A DNA stretch of 64,000 bases. Source: Floccularia luteovirens. Lineage: Eukaryota; Basidiomycota; Agaricomycetes; Agaricales; Squamanitaceae. Of this stretch, positions 11,343 through 24,795 are shown one piece after another. The notes under the pieces are model-generated. The model made no database searches, had not been told where the DNA came from, and saw only the letters and a program-made list of their open reading frames with translations. The stretch spans positions 496,001 to 560,000 of the forward strand of contig VSJF01000001.1 in NCBI GenBank assembly GCA_009739215.1, read 5' to 3'. A program made the position numbers and the translations under genes. Each line of letters begins with the position of its first letter. Position 1 is the first letter of the stretch.

Positions 11343-11673
11343 CGTAACCTAGCAAAGCAAAGTTCAACCCGTGAAGATATAATAGAATTTACCTGAAGAA
11401 ACTTTACCGTTCAGAAAGAGCTGGGACCTAGTATAGATGTGTCCTGTCCACGTTGTGATAGTGATAGTAGTTAGCTAATGGATGAATCGAACGATATCCT
11501 AGCTATACAGGGAGATGATGTTAACGCTAACTCAACATTTATGCAACCCGACGATCGCCTCGCCAACGATGCAAAGTCGTCTAATTTCAACAACTACAAA
11601 CACAGCTCTGGGACGTGATAACTCATTTAGATGATTATAGATTAGTCTCAACGCATTCATATAACTTATTCCA
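11343..11673. promoter_or_regulatory. Divergent promoter region, TUM1-like / VMA5
   Basis: These 331 bases separate the start codons of two outward-facing conserved genes. They should contain both promoters and 5' leaders. I see no clear TATA box or other named site. Confidence 0.6.
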
Positions 11674-13335
11674 ATGCCTTCTGATCAGAGTACCTGGTTC
11701 ATCGCAGCTCCTCAAGATGGCGATTCAGAAGGTCTCTTTCAGGAACTATCATCCAATCTTCACCAGCAGTGCAGATTACCACCTCGTAACATCTCGTATA
11801 TCGAGGTCCCCAGTTTCAAGGTCAGAATTTCTATGTTTTGCATTTGTTGTGTGTCTTTTGGCCAATGCGGATATGTCTAGACAGGAACACTTGATCTTTT
11901 GATTGGGTTATCAGAAGAATTGCCTAAACATGACACTTCATTCACCGCCACTGTCGCAAAATCAGTAGAGACACTACGTAACTTGTTGAATAACGATCCC
12001 TCGAAACTCGCCCAGCATGTTCTTGTGGATGAAAAGAATGTAGATAGCTATGTGCTTAACGACTGGAAGTGGAACACAGGACGGTATGGTGTGCAGAAGA
12101 GTTTGAGAGAGTTGGTCGATATTCTGGTCAAGGTTAGACTGGTCGCATTTCCTATGAGAAGGTTTTTGATGTCAAGTGTATTTTATGTTTGCTTACATGT
12201 TAGGAAATGACCTCGATCGATAATGCTTTGAAGACGAAACTCAATAACTACAACTTCGTCAAAGGTAACCTAACGCAAATGCAACGAAAGAAGACGTATG
12301 CAATTTCTATCTAGAGTGGAATTAATATCGATTTATTTGCATACATACTAGAGGAAACCTATCTGTCCGCTCACTAGTCGATGTTGTGTCTCAAAAAGAC
12401 TTCATTCAAGATTCAGAATACCTAGAGACAGTTCTTGTTGCTGTACCAAAGTAAGGGTCCTTCGTTCATTGTAGTTTTTGAATTAACAGATTCTAAGAAT
12501 GTTCGTGAAAGACTGGAACTCGAGCTATGAGAGATTGGCAGCAATGGTTGTACCTCGAACATCAAAGTGTGTGTTATTAAAACTAAAAATACACTAATCT
12601 CGAACTCTCGACTCTCAACTAAATCCTTTTGTACAGACATGTTGCATCTGATGATGAATTTGTCCTGTTCAGTGTTGTGATATTCCGACGTGTGCATGAT
12701 GAATTTTTGCAGAAGTGCCGGGAACACAAGTAACGTTTTTGAGCTAAAATTATACTTCTTACATACTAACTCAAGATCTTTCTGTAAGATTCATTGTACG
12801 GGACTTTGTCTACTCGGATGAAGAAGCAGAGAAACAAAGGGATCAATTAGAAATTGCCAATACGACAGAAAAAGAACTTTGGGTTCGTACATACAAAAGT
12901 AGTCCGTTCCCGAAATACTCAAACCTCCTATTTTGAAAGATGGAACTCCTGAGACTGTCAAGAACGAACTTTTCGGAATCCATGCAAATATTAGTACACC
13001 TAAAAGTCCTTAGGTTATTTGTAGAGAGTGTCCTTCGATACGGTATACCGGCAAATTACTTTGGAATTGTGATCAAGGTACTTTTCCACCGAACCTGTTA
13101 TATTTTGTGTAAAACCTAAGCTTGTTTCTGATAGCCCGAACCAAAATCAGCTAAGAAAGTGCTCTCCGTCATGCAAAGTCAATTCGCCTACCTCCGCCCT
13201 CGATCCAATGCAGGGCAGGGGAAGGGAAAGAAATCTGCAAACAACACTGAAGAGCTTGGTGGAGAATATCAAACATTGATGGAACAAGAATTTTTCGATT
13301 TTGTCATGTACGAATTGCCCTGGATCATTAACTAG
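11674..13335 (+). CDS. VMA5: V-type proton ATPase subunit C
   Basis: Nine exons (11674-11820, 11881-12132, 12204-12295, 12352-12450, 12498-12566, 12637-12729, 12789-12882, 12940-13077, 13135-13335) total 1185 bases, or 394 residues, close to the 392 of yeast Vma5. Family landmarks run along the whole length: TWFIAAPQD at the N-terminus, [41 protein letters not shown], the [16 protein letters not shown] helix and the closing [13 protein letters not shown]. Subunit C links the V1 peripheral stalks to V0 at the vacuolar membrane and is released on glucose withdrawal. Several acceptors were selected by homology where two AGs were close together (for example at 11880 and 12497). Confidence 0.96.
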
Positions 13336-14049
13336 TTGGAAAGAAGTTATTTTTCTCCAAATCAAAAAAGAAAAACAATGTAAACCAATCCCAAAATTCG
13401 TACAGAAAAATCAGGACATAAACAAAGAAGAAACAAGAACAAAAAAACATATATCATTGTTGCTAGTTATTTGCCTATTAGGAGAAGGATAAAATTTTTA
13501 AAAAGGAAGAACCAGCCGGCAACATTGTAGGGTAAGAGGCCTAGGGGTAAGATACTATACATGTGATTTTATGGGGGGAGGGAGATATTTGAGATTTTTA
13601 AAAAGAACAGATAAGTATACGTCGTATACATATAAAAAATTCTGAAGATCTGGTTTGATCACTGCCGACGTATAAATTTGAGAGTATAACAGATATAGAA
13701 AAGAGGGGGGTGATGGTGGTGGGAGGGGAAGAGTGTACGACAAGTTAAGTTCATGCTGGATAAAGTGCATGCCCCCCTCCCCCTCCGCTTTTTTGGGCAA
13801 TATGTACGTGTTATTATACAACAGTAAGCGGCGTGAACTTCCGGAATGGGGGGAGGGAGGGAGAGTGGGGCAAATTAAAAAACAACAGTCCTTCAGCATC
13901 TTTAACAATAGATTTTCGCTCTCAAATCCCCAATTTTTTTCTTCCTGTTTTTACTTTACAGCCCTAGATTCGAAATCACGCGTGAAACTTCTTCAACCGC
14001 GTCTTCATCCAGTACACGACTTGATCTCTGGATAGACGATCTCGAAGAC
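13336..14049. other. Convergent intergenic region with clustered G-runs
   Basis: This region lies between the 3' ends of VMA5 (+) and the KH gene (-), so it holds both terminators. It contains several runs of four to six G or C, near 13571, 13704-13728, 13771-13785 (C-rich) and 13848-13870. Frames here are shadows of the low-complexity runs. Confidence 0.6.
13848..13870 (+). other. Potential G-quadruplex motif
   Basis: Four G-tracts of at least three G are separated by loops of 1, 1 and 5 bases, which fits the canonical intramolecular quadruplex pattern on the plus strand. Confidence 0.55.
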
Positions 14050-17000
14050 CTAGGAGGGGCCATATACACTAGGGAACGAAGGAGGTGCAGCAGATGTTGG
14101 GCTCGGATTGCCTCCGGTGGAAGTCGTTGGTGATTCCGGGAGAGGATGGTTGGAACTTTCGGTAATACGAGAAAGGGAAATAGACAAGTCGAGGGATTGT
14201 GCCCTATTCTGGAGAGAACGAGGCTTAGCAATCTGTTCTTTCAGTTTTGCCTCTAATAAGGAATCCGAGCCTCGTTTCAAAGCATCCTCACTATGCTTGG
14301 AGCGATGGGGTATGCCAGAACCCTATCATGGAGAAAGAAAGTGTTATACATAGCCAATAAAATGTTAAGAAGAATGGTGGACGTACAATTGGAGCTAGTT
14401 GCGTCCAATAATCAACAGGTGGCCCAGCCCCAGCAATATAATTTGTATCCGTAACGTCGTGCTCTTCTAGGTTGTAGATGTACGCAGGAGAGTTAAACAA
14501 AGCCTTTACATCCGGCGAAGAATTAGCCAATCTGAGTCTCCTATCTCCAATTACATCTGAACGTCCCATATCCATTGACTCTATAATTCGAAAGGGAATT
14601 TTTGACATCGCTAATCAGAGACTCGTCGATAAAAGATAAGAACGGATTAAAAACTAACCGTGGCCACGAGATTTTACCGTCGAAAGAATCTTACTGTCGA
14701 AATGTGGGAACGCCTCTGCAAAGGAATCACCCCTTTTATGCGTATGCGCAGTAGGCGAGGGATAAACGTGGACATTATGGCTTAATAGGAACTGCTCCAG
14801 CATCTCCCTTGCGGTGATCAAGAAGTCGCTATTACTGCGCTGACAGCGGAACTTGAATGAGTATTCTGTGGGGGTATCGCTAGTACTGCCATTAGTAGCA
14901 TGAGGTGTCTTTAAATTGGGTACTATGGCGACTTGAAGTTCGCGCTTGACTCTTTCGACTAGATTGTTGAATTCTGGAGATGCGCAGACGCGTGGGAGTT
15001 CTGCGCTTGGAGGGATAGCCATATCGGCTTCGAAGGGTACATGGTCCTACAGAGAAATTAGGTATGTAGGATCTTTGAGTAGATCATGAATATCTCGTAC
15101 CAATAACATAGCAGCAGCGATTTGTACTTGGCTCTCCGGTCCAAAAATAGTTACAATATCGGAAGCGGTTTCTTTATCAGGGAAACGCACTCTAGAATTC
15201 GTCTTGGTCTCAATATCGTGGATAAAAATACTCTTTTCACCGAGTAATGTTCGATGGTATCTTCGTGGAATAGATACAGTTTCGTTGACATAGTCTTTGT
15301 CCTGCAAAGAGGTGCGTTACAAATGATCACAACAATCATTGAAATTGGCGCACCTTTGGATTAACCAGCTCCATGACAGACTGCTTGAGATTTTCCAAAT
15401 TAATTGCATTTTTAGCTGGTGTACGGGCAACAACATTATCATCGTTGTCGTTGTATCCCCCAAGAGCCGCAAACTCTTCCGCATTCGAAAATTTCACATA
15501 GACACCATATTTCTTCATGATGCGTTGTATACTCCGGCCTCCAACACCAATTATTCGTTTGTGGTATGCCTCCGGAACATGGAACGATATTTCTGCGGGT
15601 AATTCCTCTTGCAACAATGCCAAACCCTGAAGAACAGAGCTATCAGGGCCGGCAATGTCGATTAGAAGGTTATGATCATTAAAAGTCTCGAATTTGATCT
15701 TGACATTGGTCGTCTGCATTATTTTGTTAATTTTTCCATTCTTCTTCCCACTAATAAACTCGCGATGGTCATTGGAAAGTTCAATTTGAAATCGTATTTC
15801 ATGGTGGAATGCCTAATTTGGTGTTAGCTTCTGAGGAAATAAGCACGAGGGCTGCAAAGATTTGCGTACCTTAATTATATCCTGGTCCATCACCATATTG
15901 ACAGCAGCTCGAACCTCATGCTCTAACCCATGCATCTCAAAACACATGCTTTTGAAAACTACCTCGGCGCCAGTTGACAAGGAGATTTGCTTGAGCAAAG
16001 TTGTAACCGCGGATGAATTAAGATTGGCAGGAGGTAGGAGGGCATTAAATTGCTTAGGAAGAAGCCAAAATGACCCTACATAGTATTGGCATGCCTGCGA
16101 AACGATAATGTAAATTGTCGTTTTATGATTCAGATAAAAGATACGTACTAGCTGCATTATAGAGCGTATGGTTCTTTGAATATTAACTCGGTGATCACCA
16201 TACACAGTAATCAAGCTGGTCGAGCTACCAAGAGGTGGGAAGTGAATGAAGGTCGCATTATCGCTCATAATTGATTTTAAGTCATCTGCACGGTCTGTCA
16301 CCATCCAATCTAACTTGCGAGGGAGAATTGCAGTATCTCGTGAGATGACAGATTTGCTCTTCAAGGAGAAAAAAGTCTCAGTTGGCATTTTGATGAAGCA
16401 GCAATGAATGTGGGCACACCTTGTTCATAGAAACAGAAAACAACATATCCCTTGCTCTTTGTACACCAAAGAATTCACCAGTAATCCAAATGACGTTATT
16501 GTTTCGAGTCGTGCCTGGCTGTGCAGGGGTTGGATTCGTCAAGTCGGAACTCATAAGTCCTTGAAGGGGGGATGGAAGGTAGATATTCGTGGCGGTATCT
16601 TCTTGGATTGTTTGAAGCATGCTTCTTTTCCTGCCCGCTATGATAGCATGCAATTTGTAATCGATTTCACAAAGTTCCGAGTGCAGGCCACTCTGAACCG
16701 AAGATTGAGAAATGAATGACATATCATTTCATGGACAACTCACCAGTTCGTCAAGCATAACCAACAGCTGCACGCGTGCCAGATCAACAGCATCCTCTGA
16801 CCCAGTGATGACCAACTCGCACACCCTTTCCGTTTCAAGTCCAGACCAACCAGCACTGCTACTAATGCCATCTGGAGGGGTACGATTCGAAAGCGCTAAA
16901 GGGCTGTTGACGACTGCAATATGAGCCAAGGTGTGAGATGCGATATCATCAAGCCTGCGGCGAACTTCAGGCTTTAAGGTAGGCTTCGAGAGGGGTGAAT

Positions 17001-17431
17001 CGAGAATTTCGGACCGCGTCACCTTGATGGCTGCACGGTGCTAAATGTAATACGTCAACCCGACGGAGAAGCGAATGAAAGATTATAAGATGACTCACCT
17101 GGATAGGACATTCCTTGAGAATCATTCCACGGGTGATCATGACTTGTTGATATGCGCCAGTAATGTGGAAGTTCCAAGCCCTGCCTTGATCAGCCAGAAA
17201 ATAAGAGACATGACAACCATGCAAGGACATGGCCATCATGGCCAGCTTTTGAATGGCTTCTGTGTCTGAGGTGACTGTAGCATCCGAAAGGGTACCGTTT
17301 CCATGTTGAACATGATAGTTTGCGGCGTAGGTATCGGAAAGTGCCTGGGAAGGGAAGTCGAGAGAGGAGGCAGGAGAATGAATGTGTCGCGACCTGCGTG
17401 GATAAGTGAAAGAAGTGGTGTAAACCTCCAT
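14050..17431 (-). CDS. Large multi-KH-domain RNA-binding protein
   Basis: Ten exons (17431-17099, 17040-16744, 16692-16420, 16358-16149, 16094-15870, 15812-15354, 15301-15101, 15046-14659, 14610-14387, 14322-14050) sum to 2883 bases, or 960 residues. At least four KH-type folds can be seen from their GxxG-like loops. IAGRKRSMLQ lies near residue 230, a GKKNGKINKIM segment near 400, and the best one, IIGVGGRSIQRIM, near 480. LLGEKSIFIHDIE lies near 580. The C-terminus is Ser/Pro-rich and disordered. The build resembles fungal vigilin-like or Mug60-like KH proteins that bind mRNA in the cytoplasm, but I cannot assign an orthologue firmly. The start at 17431 gives no signal or targeting peptide. 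All introns keep phase, including one (16148-16095) that is a multiple of three and could be retained. Confidence 0.88.
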
Positions 17432-17799
17432 GAGAAGATTGAGAAGCGATTATACAGGTGGATAGGGCTTGAGCTTGAGGGTATGTAGATAGGAGGGTAT
17501 TGACACAAAGTGGTATCAATGATGAAGGCGACGTAGTCTGGCTAGTTCGAAGCGAAGAAGAGTGATGAACAGCGTTGACGACGCAGAGTATAGCAAGTAG
17601 ATGAGCGAGAGAGAGAAGAGCAAAAGAGGAGGAGAGTAAGTACGAGATATGATATATAGGAGCACAACCCAGTCTGATTGACAACAAGTCCACCTTCTCC
17701 ACTATTTTATTTTATGTCTCAGAACACAATTTTATCACACAACACGCGGGCTTTCAATTTTCTCTTTTTTTGTTTTCTTTTTCTACGAAACATACTCGA
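17432..17799. other. Short intergenic region, KH gene promoter
   Basis: The 368 bases upstream of the KH gene start also contain the 3' end region of the RBR ligase gene. ORFs overlapping it on the minus strand are extensions of the leader without splice support. Confidence 0.5.
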
Positions 17800-19490
17800 T
17801 CAATCATCTTCCCGGAACCCTTCTATTGGCTGCCACTCATTATCTTCTTCTGCATAGTCAAACAGTTTCATGTAACAAGACCCCCCAACTATCGAAAAAT
17901 GTGAATACCCATCATTTCGCGGCAACCGCTTACCACACCGGTAACAAAAGTGTTCCTGGCATTTCCAACACGTCATCTGTAGTCGAGTCCTCTTCAGCAA
18001 TGTATCACATAGATAATAGTAGTGGAAATTAAACAAACATGGTTGCAACCTAGGCTTTTCTCGACCCGACACCGACAACCCGGGCATTCGGTAGTCGACG
18101 CTTTTAGCCATTTGTGATTGGCTTGTTCTTCCTCATAATTTTTGACAAGCTGCACCACTAAAGTTTTACCATACCGCCGTTCTATGGCTGACCGTGCTGC
18201 TGAGCCCTCTTCAGTAGCTAGATATTCTAACACAACTTTCTCTGCATGAGCAATGGGACATGGTGTTATGAGGCCATGCCTTCAGATCCATGTTAACTCT
18301 GTGTTTCAGTCACAACATAAGGTCCTCACCAGGTTCGCCGACAGAAAGCGCAAAAAGTAAAATTGCAATTCGAACATACCCTCAGCCTGGCCCATCCAGA
18401 GTAATCGTCTGCATCAGGTGCCTTGGGCACGGGTGTCTGACAAAGTTCCACCGGACAGTGTACGATGCTCGGGTCTATGACAATCAATTAACCCCGTTTA
18501 GGGTGCACAATATACATTCACCCACCTTTCTCAAGAAAACTTTTCGCTCGCAACCACCTCCATCGCCGTAGCTCAGTTTCGGTCAACACCCGAGCCACCT
18601 CTTCTTCGACCGCTTCTCGACCCGACTTGACACAGGCTGGATCAGGACACCCCACACGCTTGACGTCACCCTCTTCAATACACAAACCCCAGAAGTCTGT
18701 TAGACAAGATCGACAGAAGATATGTTCACAAGATAATTTTAGACATTTCGAACCCTTTACGGAAGTTAGGCAGACGGAGCACGGATAGGAGTTCTTGGAG
18801 AATTGAGTAGATTTGGACAACGTGTCATAGGTTGTTAAGAGAGGAGCGATCAGATCAGGAGCTGGATGCGTAATGCTGGTTACACAAAGAAAAGTGAGTG
18901 TCATTTTCTACTCAGATATTATATTTCGACTCACAAAATGCGAGAATTATCTTTAGGTGATATCATTCCCAGATCCTCCAAGAACTGGCCTGTCCTTATA
19001 TATTCTACCCAGTTATATAAAACACCTTCACCGGGCTTCCACATCTCGTTCATAACATTGTGCAAGGTCGATAGATTAGACATCCATAAATGTGTAGCAC
19101 GAATAGATATCAGTTGTGGGGGATTAAAGAGGGGGTATTGAGGTGGCAGCCGAACCTCGATTAACAAGGGGGGAAGAGCTGACAATGTCATATCTTCTGG
19201 AGAACGTCCGTTGGGTGTTTGGGGTACCGATTGTTCATCAGTTTGAATGACAGAAACTAACTTGGAACCCTCAAACTCTACAGAAACTTCTAGTTTCAGA
19301 GACTTGTCATCCACATGGCTAGATACACATTCGGGGTATATTGACTGGTAAAAATCAAAGAGTTTTAGTAAGTTTAAATGTTAGTTGAGTAACATGCCTC
19401 TAGAACTTCATACTCCTCCTTCTGTAAAGATAGGCATTCGCTAAGTTCGAGAGTATCTACTGGGATCGGGTCAGGTATAGCCGTGTTCAT
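17800..19490 (-). CDS. ITT1: RWD-RBR E3 ubiquitin ligase, RNF14/Itt1 type
   Basis: Six exons (19490-19398, 19344-18935, 18875-18526, 18474-18330, 18279-18039, 17976-17800) add to 1416 bases, or 471 residues. An N-terminal RWD domain begins with KEEYEVLESIYPE and includes LPPQYPLFNPP. RING1 follows with CSVCLTSVKGSKCLKLSCEH and FCRSCLTDFW. The IBR has HCPVELCQTPVP and CSNCNFTFCAFCRRTWHG, and RING2 has CPGCRCRVEKSLGCNHMTC, whose Cys after the HMT-type turn is the expected catalytic thiol. RBR ligases pass ubiquitin through a RING2 thioester. RNF14 acts on stalled ribosomes and cross-linked translation factors, and yeast Itt1 affects termination. The first intron has a GC donor (19397) rather than GT. 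The frame across it (VLE/SIYPE) fits the RWD consensus exactly. Confidence 0.92.
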
Positions 19491-19681
19491 TGTGATGTTG
19501 TAGTAATAGGAGACCCAGAAAATAGAAAGGACTTGGTGCCCACCCAACACGATTTAAACATACTTTAAGTTAATAATCAATAACAGAGAGTGCACACAAA
19601 TAAAACCGTATTTAGGGTTAAGGTCTTCTAACCCTAATTTAGTCAAAAATTTTGATCCAACGAGTCTACCCAGGTCAAAGT
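19491..19681. promoter_or_regulatory. Divergent promoter, RBR ligase / URB2
   Basis: Only 191 bases separate the start codons of two outward-facing genes. The string AACCCTAA occurs near 19630-19637, resembling a telobox-type element often found upstream of ribosome-biogenesis genes in fungi and plants. Confidence 0.5.
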
Positions 19682-22600
19682 ATGACTGCATTCCAGTCAT
19701 CGCAAAATTTCATTCGGCATCTGAAGGCTCCAACTGACCCTCCCCTAGCTGGAGGTCCATACAAAGTTGAGATAGCCCAAGAAGCTTGGAACGGCGCGTC
19801 TTTCTACGTACCAAATACAGCTGAAGTCATTGCCGATTGGCTTCTGACAAAGTTGTTGAAGGATAAGGGAAAGGATCTGTTTGTCGCGCCTTTGGTTACT
19901 AGTTTCTTTGTGTATAGGACTTAATTATCTGTTGTAGGTTGGAAAATCCAATATTTGATCTACGGTATTGGAAGGTTCTATATGATGTTCTGGCACCACA
20001 AGAATTTGAGAGGTCAAACTCGAAACATCGCACAGCTACTGCATGGGTAGGACCCCTCCTACAACGCGTTCCGATTGGACATGTCGTGGTGGTTTTATTG
20101 ACTATCCATCCCGATACGGAGGGGCAAATTATATATGAACGCGTTATAGACACCGCCAGCTCATGTCTTGCCATTCTGTGGCCATTGGCTGCTCAAAAAA
20201 TGAACACGGAAGGCTTGTTGGAATGCTGGGGTGCTTTGCTTACTGCGACTGATAGAATCAGAAATACGACAATCTCTAAAGTTGCGACATTAATTACAAC
20301 CTCGTACCGGAATTCTTTGACAAATAACTCCAACAAAAAGAAGGTTAGTGTCTTATGGGAAGTACTTGAATCAATGTTTATAATGTCACTAGATCTATAA
20401 TTTATTCATTCAAAACCATTTACAGCAATGGGTTAGATGCACCATTTTGATGAATAGTTCCGACATGTTAGACTCTGTCATACAAGAAAATATCTTCAAC
20501 GCTGGAATAGATACTATATTCAACGTTGATATTCTCCGCCAGAACCAAGATTTAAAGTCCGAAAATACTCTTCTTGACTCTCTAACAAAAGTTGAATCCG
20601 AGTCCCATAATGAAGATATGGTTATTTCCATTATACCCCGATTATTCGAAGCGTACATACGAGCCATTCGGAAATATCGCGGTACTCTATTCGGTCAAGG
20701 TTCTAACCAACCACTCGGAGCAGCTTCAGAAGAGTTTCATGCCGCTGGTATGCAATTCTGCGCCTCTTGCTTGGCGTTATTGGACGGGAAGCATCAGAAT
20801 GTGCTTACGTGGAGGACAAGGGCGACATTGCTTTCTCAAATTGATAAAGAGAATATCTTTCATCAAAGTCAAAAGGATTCTGTGCAGGTTCTAAACAATA
20901 ATATTGATAAATGTATCTCTACACTAGCGAAAAGCTGGGAAGGTGAGTAACTTGATATTTGATTTTCGTTGAAAGTGTAATAATTTATGTGCATCAGAGG
21001 ATCAAATTCCGGTGTCAATATCAGTTGTTCAATGCCTATCTGCTATTATGCGTCTAGACTACGATCTCATTATGCCTATGATTACGCGCATCCTACCCTG
21101 TATACTCTCCGTAGGTCACTCTCTGGGTCACTGTCGTCTATTGACAATAACACCTCGCTCTAGATTCCAGGGACAAACCAGGAGTGTTCGGAATTCTTAG
21201 ACCTGCTTCTAGCTTATCACACCAAAACCCGGACACTGCCCACCCATTTGACGAATTTACTCTCGATCATGACGCCAAACGTAATCTTGGCGATACCAAA
21301 AGGCCCTCGCGAGATCTACCAGTTGTGTTTCTCAGGGTCACTTATGCATTCTTCCCATATGAATCGTATTTCCAAAGCTGTCATGGCATTCCTGAGTCCT
21401 GGGCAAGTCATTGCTGCAGTGGGATACGTTATTGACGTATTGAAGATGTCATGGGATGCATACCAAACCGTTGAGCATCGCCAAGACGCCAACAACGGTG
21501 ATGGACCGCGCAAGAAAAGGAAAACCGAAGAAGTAACGGAAAGCCCCGTAGATCCCGATCCCGAAGTGCATGCAGTGGCCTATGCTCTTTCTGCCCGGCT
21601 GGCATCAGTTGTGTTTTCTTCCTTACCGGTACAGTCTCTCCTGGGTGAGGCGCGAAAAGTGTTGTTTGAAGTGTTGAAAGACTTCCGAGAGTCATTTTTG
21701 GAACATTCCATGACGAAAACTTTGAAATTCAAGATGAAGAGTGGTCATGGAGATGTTTGGTCTGCCCAGATTGTTGGCGTGGCTACATTACGTGTTCAGT
21801 ATGCTCTGGAGGCTTTTAGGAATCTTGACATTGCTCCTTTGTACAATGAAAAGATGTGCAAGAAGATGCTTCGTGTTTTGGAAGGGGACCATTTGTTGCC
21901 CGAGTTTGCGCTAGAAATAGTAAGTCATTTTCTTTATTGATGAAGTGAAGAGACTTAATCGGATAATTTTCAGTTCCGCTACTTCTTCTGCCGCTTCACA
22001 TCAATAAAACAAATAGACTCGGAGGATATTATTGACAGGGCTCTCTCGTATATCGGAAACTTGATGACTGAGGAAATAACATGGTCGGGAGAATCTCACC
22101 ATCTAACATTTGGGAAAAAGGATAAACTGAGAGGTGGTCTGGCTCTGTTACACTTAGTTCTGGAGAGGTGGCTACCCGTGGTTGAGTATGTTCGAGTTCT
22201 CTGTTTATGGGATCATAATTTATTGACGGATCTCACGCAGAAATATTGCTTCCACCCCTCAGCTAGAGAGGCTCATAGAGAGCGTTTTGAGCGCCTTTGA
22301 TGCTACCCGTAGTAGCCCACGAGGACTTTTTGTCACAAGCAATTTGGCGCCGCAAGACCTTTTGATGCGAGTCCTCCGTTCTGCACAGTTTTGGGAACTA
22401 CGTAGGTTGCGTCGTATGTATCAATTATTGTCTCTATGTTCAGGCAATCTCACTAGATTAAAACATGTAGCTGTCCTTCTTGCACATATGAACGAAAAGA
22501 TTGGCCTCATCGATCTAGTCACTAACGAGAAAGAACCGATATTTGCGTTAATTGATGATATCCTGATAGCTTACCGCCTACTACTCTTCTTCCCAGTTGA

Positions 22601-24795
22601 ATACTTGACCAGGACAAACAGAACAGACTTCGTAAGGAGAGCTGTCGCTGTGGATTTGTATCTGGGTCGAGTCCCATATGGCGAGGAATGCTCCGTTTCT
22701 ATAAAACGTGAGGCTTGGACTGTCCTTCGCGTGTTTTTGAAACGTGTTTATCTGTATATGGGCTCAACTGATCAACACCCGGTAAGTTATATTTCTCTTT
22801 TTTTTTTGATTCTAGAGGTGTGCTTATATACGAGTAGAATCAGGATATTCCTGAGTACCTTGAACATGTTTTGAGTTCTGAAATGCAGTCAGTTGCAGGT
22901 GGGGATGTGATTGAGGAGTTTACTTTGGCCACTGTTGACTTGGCGGAGTTATATCTCTCGTTTGTATCTTTTTTAAAATTTCATTAAGAGTTTGGTTAAT
23001 ACTAAAGTTTATTCCAGGGAGTTGATTAGAAGTGCAGAACGATCGAACCCTGATGGTTTGCTCAAAGTTTTATTATCGTTTTCGCAACACGAAATACTGG
23101 AAGATTCTTCTTGCCAATTACGATCTCAAACGTTTATTAGAATGGTTGAGCGGCTCTCGGCGTCTTCTGTTGCAAGGTAAATAATTCTTTTACAAATCAA
23201 TTCGTATGGACCTTGACTGCAATCTTTGATAGTTTTCCTGCAGTGGTACAGACCTCTATACGGGATCTTCACGAGCAGCATGCGTTGTCATTAAAGACAG
23301 CAATATCAACAATTATCGGACAGTGGTACGACTTTTGAGAGCACCGAAATGTTGTTTGCGGGGTGGTGCTCTCTACTTTCGTTAGGGAGATGGTTGGGAC
23401 TTTCTGGTACGTACCCTTCTTTTCCAGTTTCTAGGATCACAATTTGAAAGTCTGGGCTTGTACAGTAACAAGTATTCCATATTTCGGGCAGGCTCTTGTC
23501 AGAAGTGTGCTATTGATGTCAAATTCGAAATCACTTCCTAGCAGAGTCTATGCTTCCATTTTCTCTGTTGTTCTACAAGAACTTTATTATCAGTCGGAAG
23601 AGAAACGGATTGGACATTTGAACCTTATTGCGACCACTTATATTTCGTTTTCGCGGTTACTTTCTGGTCAAGGTACGAATCTATTCTTTATAATTTCTTC
23701 CCTTTTTGAATTAAGATTTCGGTAGATCATGGGCAGCTAGATGAGCTCTTGGGTCGAACAACAAAATCACTGTCGCCTTCGGAGTACTCGCACATAACCG
23801 AGCTTGTATCCGAATCCCTATCTATACCTGCTCCAGAACAAATCATCTTTCTTGTTCATTTCTCTGCAGTACTTTTACATGAACATCCACAAAGTGAGAA
23901 TTTGTAAAACTTATCTTCGTGTATGTGTTCTGACATGTATCTTAGATACATTGAGACACATGCAAACGTTTGCAACACGGTGCTTTAGTGTCTTTGGGGA
24001 TCAAAGCATTTATACTACGGGTTTCATACAATTACGCTTAAAAGCTCTCGAGCTGGTTGCTCAACATTGTTCAGACAGGGTCAGTTTAGAATTCCTTTCT
24101 CGATCCTTATAAGACTAATTGTTTTTTTTTGTCAGCCTGCCACACTTCGACTCGCGGATATCAACAATATATATCTATTTCTGCTAAAGTTGCTGGCCCC
24201 ATCCAACATTCACGATGAAATAACGAACACGGGGATATTCCATAAGGTTGTTTCAATAGTTTCTTCATCAATACGTCTTCGGCGTGACCTTGTCACTCAC
24301 TTGCTTCCTCACCTCGGTTTGATCCTCCGACATCTGTTATTCTCCACCCGAAATTGTCGACCTAATCTTGGTGGGAAACAAACGAAATTAGTCATGGATA
24401 CACAACCGAGGTGGATCTCGGCTACCCAAGCTCTTGGTGCGGAGGAAGGCAAGGCATTAGCACGGTTGCTGGAAGCTTTGAATACCAAAACTGTTCCAAG
24501 ATTAAACACATCAACGCCAAACGAAGCCCATAAAGCCGAATCGCTTGCCAAGCCATTCTCGAAACATGCAGCGAGTGTCCTGCTCGCGTATATTGAAGCT
24601 ATGAATGATCCCTTGTGTGTTTTGTCGATGGAGATGAGGAGAGAGCTACAGCCCGGGTTGTATGGGTTGTGCCATATGATGAGTGAGCATAGTCGTGATG
24701 CGATGATGGTGTCTTCGCTTGATTCTGGTGGGAAGACGACGATGAAAATGTTGTGGAGAGAGTATGAAAAGCAGAAGTATGTTGGGAAGGGGTAA
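19682..24795 (+). CDS. URB2: Nucleolar pre-60S biogenesis protein URB2/NPA2 family
   Basis: A long many-exon gene. Coding blocks follow one another on the plus strand (for example 19939-20343, 20447-20943, 21248-21918, 22287-22780, 24137-24795) with short introns between. The last block holds the conserved Urb2/Npa2 C-terminal domain. It has RRDLVTHLLPHLGLILRHLL, then ELQPGLYGLCHMMSEHSR, then an LDSGGKTTMKMLWREYEK ending close to the stop, as in yeast Urb2. The body is alpha-helical and repetitive without other motifs, and a basic patch (GPRKKRKTEE, about 21509-21538) is a good nuclear localisation signal. Urb2 works with Urb1, Dbp6 and Rsa3 in early large-subunit assembly. I chose ATG 19682 as the first ATG in the open frame. 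Boundaries of several internal exons, especially around 19900-19935 and 22780-23450, are approximate. Confidence 0.85.

Noticed and set aside
13555..13908. ORFs on both strands rich in Pro and Ser
   Set aside because: They arise from homopolymer G/C runs in an intergenic region and have no family support.
19601..19640. AACCCTAA-like strings considered as an internal telomere repeat
   Set aside because: Only isolated units, not an array; better explained as a promoter element of the ribosome-biogenesis gene.
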